Positions 62,280 through 64,000 of a stretch of 64,000 nt of DNA are shown one piece after another. This DNA is from Actinomycetota bacterium (GTDB lineage: Bacteria > Actinomycetota > Acidimicrobiia > Acidimicrobiales > Ilumatobacteraceae), in the NCBI GenBank assembly GCA_009702045.1, contig WLIV01000001.1, positions 62,001 to 126,000 on the forward strand, written 5' to 3'. The first letter of the stretch is position 1. Each line of letters starts with the position of its first letter. The notes beneath the pieces are model-generated. The model was given only the letters and a program-made list of their open reading frames with translations, made no database searches and was not told the DNA's origin. A program made the position numbers and the translations under genes.

Positions 62280-63170
62280 CTACAGCCAGTCGCGGCGTTT
62301 GAACGCGCGGTACAACCCGAAACTCAGCACCGTCATCAGACCCAGTGCGAACGGGTAGCCCCAGTACCAACTCAGTTCGGGCATGTTCGTGAAGTTCATC
62401 CCGTAGATGCCGGCGATGAGGGTTGCACCGAACACGATCGAGCCCCATGCGGTGAGCTGCTTCATCACCAGGTTCATCTGGTTGCTCATCACTGCCAGGT
62501 GCGCATCGACCGCGTTGCCCACCAGCTCACGCAGTTCGTCGACGATGTCGACAGCGCGCAGCAGCTTGTCGAACGTGTCGCGGATGACGACGAGCGCCTC
62601 GCCGTCCACCCACTGCACCTCCTTGCGCAGCAGCGCGGACAACACTTCTCGCAGCGGTATGACGGCGCGGCGCAGTTCCAGCAATCGTCGTCGCACGGTG
62701 AACAGGTCGGCCTGCACCTGACGCTCGGCCTGCAGTGGTTCACCGAAAATGCGATCCTCGATCGACTCGAGCCGGTCCTCCAGAACGTCGGTGGAATCGA
62801 AGTAGCCATCCACCAACTCCTCGATGACGGTGGCCAGCATCATCCCCGAGTTGGCCTCGCTGCCGAGGCGTTCGACACGCGTGCGGGCCGTGGACGGGTC
62901 CCACTCATGTTCTTCGTCGTCGTGACGACGGATGGTGACGAACCAGTCGTCGCCCACGTACATGTCGATCTCGGCCAACCCGCCACTGAACGCGACGACA
63001 TAGGCGTGGTCGGCGAAGCGCTGCATGGTGGGTCGGGCGGCGCGTCGATGCCCTTCATCGAAGGTGCGATCATCCAGGCCGTAGCGGTGATCGAGTGCGT
63101 CGAGGTCGTCTGCGGTGGGGTCCACGACGTCGATCCAGGTGGTGCTGCCGTATGTCTGCTCACTGATCAC
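62280..63170 (-). CDS. corA: CorA-family magnesium transporter
   Basis: A 296-residue divalent-cation channel. A cytosolic alpha/beta domain (about 1-230) contains the long stalk helix, and two C-terminal helices (about 237-258 and 270-288) flank the signature YGMNF (pore entry). The last residues are basic, as usual. It forms pentamers that admit Mg(2+), sometimes Co(2+) or Ni(2+). The start is a GTG. It converges with the LLM gene. Confidence 0.92.
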   Translation of the reverse strand: MISEQTYGSTTWIDVVDPTADDLDALDHRYGLDDRTFDEGHRRAARPTMQRFADHAYVVAFSGGLAEIDMYVGDDWFVTIRRHDDEEHEWDPSTARTRVERLGSEANSGMMLATVIEELVDGYFDSTDVLEDRLESIEDRIFGEPLQAERQVQADLFTVRRRLLELRRAVIPLREVLSALLRKEVQWVDGEALVVIRDTFDKLLRAVDIVDELRELVGNAVDAHLAVMSNQMNLVMKQLTAWGSIVFGATLIAGIYGMNFTNMPELSWYWGYPFALGLMTVLSFGLYRAFKRRDWL

Positions 63171-63230
63171 ACCTCGATCGTATGGTGCTCGGCTTCGCCG
63201 TCGGGGCCGCCGCCACTACCATGGCAACTT

Positions 63231-63689
63231 ATGGGTCAACTGATCGCCGTCACTGAGAAGCCGAGCCCGAATGTGGGGGTGCGTCGCTACGAAGCCAACC
63301 GCAGTCTCACGGGGATGGGTCACGAGGTGTTCACCTCCGCGGCCGATGCCATCGGGCCGCGGCCGGCAGCGAAGGTCGCTCGCGATCTGCTCGCCACCGG
63401 TGAAGTCACTGGTGTGCGTGTGTACGGCAACATGATCACGGTCGACCTGGCGCCAGGCCGTACGGGGGCACTGCTCGATGAAGTGGTGCGCGACCTGTAC
63501 CAGTACTGGAAGCCGGGCATGGAGATGCCGACGTTCGACGACGTGGCGGCTGATGCTCCGGCGACTGCCGCTCCTGCCGCCGGTGGTGGCACTGCCACAG
63601 GTGCCGAGGCCGACTTCCTGGCCCGCGTGCCGGCAATCCTGGTCGAGCGCAGTCGCGCCGCCCTGGCCAAGTGGAACGCCGAGCACTGA
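63231..63689 (+). CDS. Nfu_N-like (NifU N-terminal) domain protein
   Basis: A 152-residue protein. Residues 8-95 (EKPSPNVGVRRYEANRSL, HEVFTSAADAIG, VTGVRVYGNMITVDLAPG, LLDEVVRDLY) look like the Nfu N-terminal domain found at the front of Nfu iron-sulfur carriers. The CxxC NifU-like domain that holds the cluster is missing; instead there is an Ala/Pro/Gly linker and a short helix. So it may assist Fe-S delivery without carrying a cluster itself, or act in an unrelated way. TACCAT lies 8 nt before the ATG. The assignment rests on pattern only. Confidence 0.6.
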   Translation: MGQLIAVTEKPSPNVGVRRYEANRSLTGMGHEVFTSAADAIGPRPAAKVARDLLATGEVTGVRVYGNMITVDLAPGRTGALLDEVVRDLYQYWKPGMEMPTFDDVAADAPATAAPAAGGGTATGAEADFLARVPAILVERSRAALAKWNAEH

Positions 63690-63751
63690 GCAAAGTCGGC
63701 GCTGAGGCGGGCCGACACCCCGACTGAATGCCGACTTGTTGGTGGCGCGAT

Positions 63752-63765
63752 CGAACAGGTGTTCG
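63752..63765. promoter_or_regulatory. SOS (LexA-type) box
   Basis: CGAACAGGTGTTCG matches the actinobacterial/Gram-positive SOS operator CGAAC-N4-GTTCG exactly in both half-sites. It ends 1 nt before the -10 element of the ImuA'-like gene, where LexA would block transcription. Confidence 0.85.
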
Positions 63766-63766
63766 G

Positions 63767-63772
63767 TATGAT
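63767..63772 (+). promoter_or_regulatory. -10 element, leaderless promoter of the ImuA'-like gene
   Basis: TATGAT, one base off TATAAT, lies 6 nt before the ATG at 63779 and directly downstream of the SOS box. Confidence 0.6.
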
Positions 63773-63778
63773 CGCGGG

Positions 63779-64000
63779 ATGGCCCGTGGTGCACTTGCCG
63801 ACAACCTGACCGCACTCGCCGCCCTCGCGGAGAAGGGCGTCGTCTCCGGCGCCGTGGCGCGTGAGCGCACGCTGCCGGTGTTGGCCCCGTTCGTCGATCT
63901 GTTGCCGCACGGGGCGCTGCAGCGCGGCAGCGTCGTGGGGTGCCATGGTGTCGCCGGGGTGTCGCTCGCGATCGCGCTCGCCGCTGGTCCGTCGGCTGAG
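63779..64000 (+). CDS. ImuA'-like protein (RecA-related, mutasome), 3' end outside the window
   Basis: The first 74 residues of a protein with RTLPVLAPFVDLLPHGALQRG-like sequence followed by GSVVGCHGVAGVSLAIALAAGPS. This is the start of the RecA-like domain of ImuA' proteins, where the sequence LP-L-x-x-LLP-x-GLxRG-(S/T)-V precedes a degenerate P-loop. ImuA', ImuB and DnaE2 form the mutagenic translesion repair set of actinobacteria. The SOS box and leaderless promoter immediately upstream strongly support this. The rest of the gene and any imuB or dnaE2 lie beyond the edge. Confidence 0.7.
   Translation, partial: MARGALADNLTALAALAEKGVVSGAVARERTLPVLAPFVDLLPHGALQRGSVVGCHGVAGVSLAIALAAGPSAE

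Overview
The window is dense, GC-rich DNA with short gaps, frequent ATGA/GTGA overlaps, many GTG starts and several strand switches. Gene content points to an actinobacterium: F420 biosynthesis (CofC) and two luciferase-like F420 oxidoreductases, a PafB/PafC WYL pair, a wax-ester/triacylglycerol synthase, an HU protein with a PAKKA-repeat partner, and an ImuA'-like gene behind a CGAAC-N4-GTTCG SOS box. The class Acidimicrobiia is my best guess from the overall mix; that is inference. I see no rRNA, tRNA, CRISPR array or intact mobile element.

Layout. 1-13.5 kb: lipid and acyl-CoA metabolism (partial WS/DGAT, PAP2 phosphatase, RecB-like nuclease, amidohydrolase, alpha/beta hydrolase, SDR, acyl-CoA synthetase, acyl-CoA dehydrogenase), then a DUF2157-like membrane protein, a permease, an orphan LarE and an LLM oxidoreductase. 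13.5-20.4 kb: SDR, a complete branched-chain-amino-acid-type ABC importer (ATPase, ATPase, permease, permease, binding lipoprotein) closed by a strong terminator, and RarD. 20.4-27.2 kb: a MacAB-like efflux cassette with an unusual Calx-beta-bearing adaptor, bordered by an ISL3 transposase remnant and two broken genes. 27.2-38 kb: hydrolase-pgi, RlmI-like methyltransferase, 3-hydroxyacyl-CoA dehydrogenase, PafBC-like regulators, DEDDh exonuclease, molybdopterin oxidoreductase and a PIN-PhoH ATPase. 38.3-45.5 kb: HU plus H1-like protein, a deacetylase-CofC pair, gpsA, rnhB and an amine oxidase. 45.5-47.6 kb: a leftward operon for copper delivery (PCuAC, TlpA-like, SCO1, cupredoxin-like). 47.7-54.5 kb: a tightly coupled five-gene SWIM / DUF5691-like / MoxR / DUF5682-like / VWA system of unknown function. 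54.8-62.3 kb: N-carbamoyl-D-amino-acid hydrolase, fused iron-sulfur/molybdenum hydroxylase, SsnA-like aminohydrolase and an LLM oxidoreductase, three of them preceded by the same AT-rich motif. 62.3-64 kb: CorA, an Nfu_N-like protein and the SOS-controlled start of an ImuA'-like gene.

How genes work together. Acyl-CoA activation and beta-oxidation enzymes sit near a storage-lipid acyltransferase. The importer has every expected part. CofC supplies the F420 path used by the LLM enzymes. PafBC, the DEDDh exonuclease and the LexA-type box form a DNA-damage theme. The 54.8-62 kb genes look like a purine/hydantoin-type N-heterocycle salvage or catabolic locus. The MoxR-VWA cluster is the best candidate for a poorly described system. 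Many genes lack a Shine-Dalgarno sequence and instead carry a TANNNT element 6-8 nt before the start codon, the signature of leaderless transcription.
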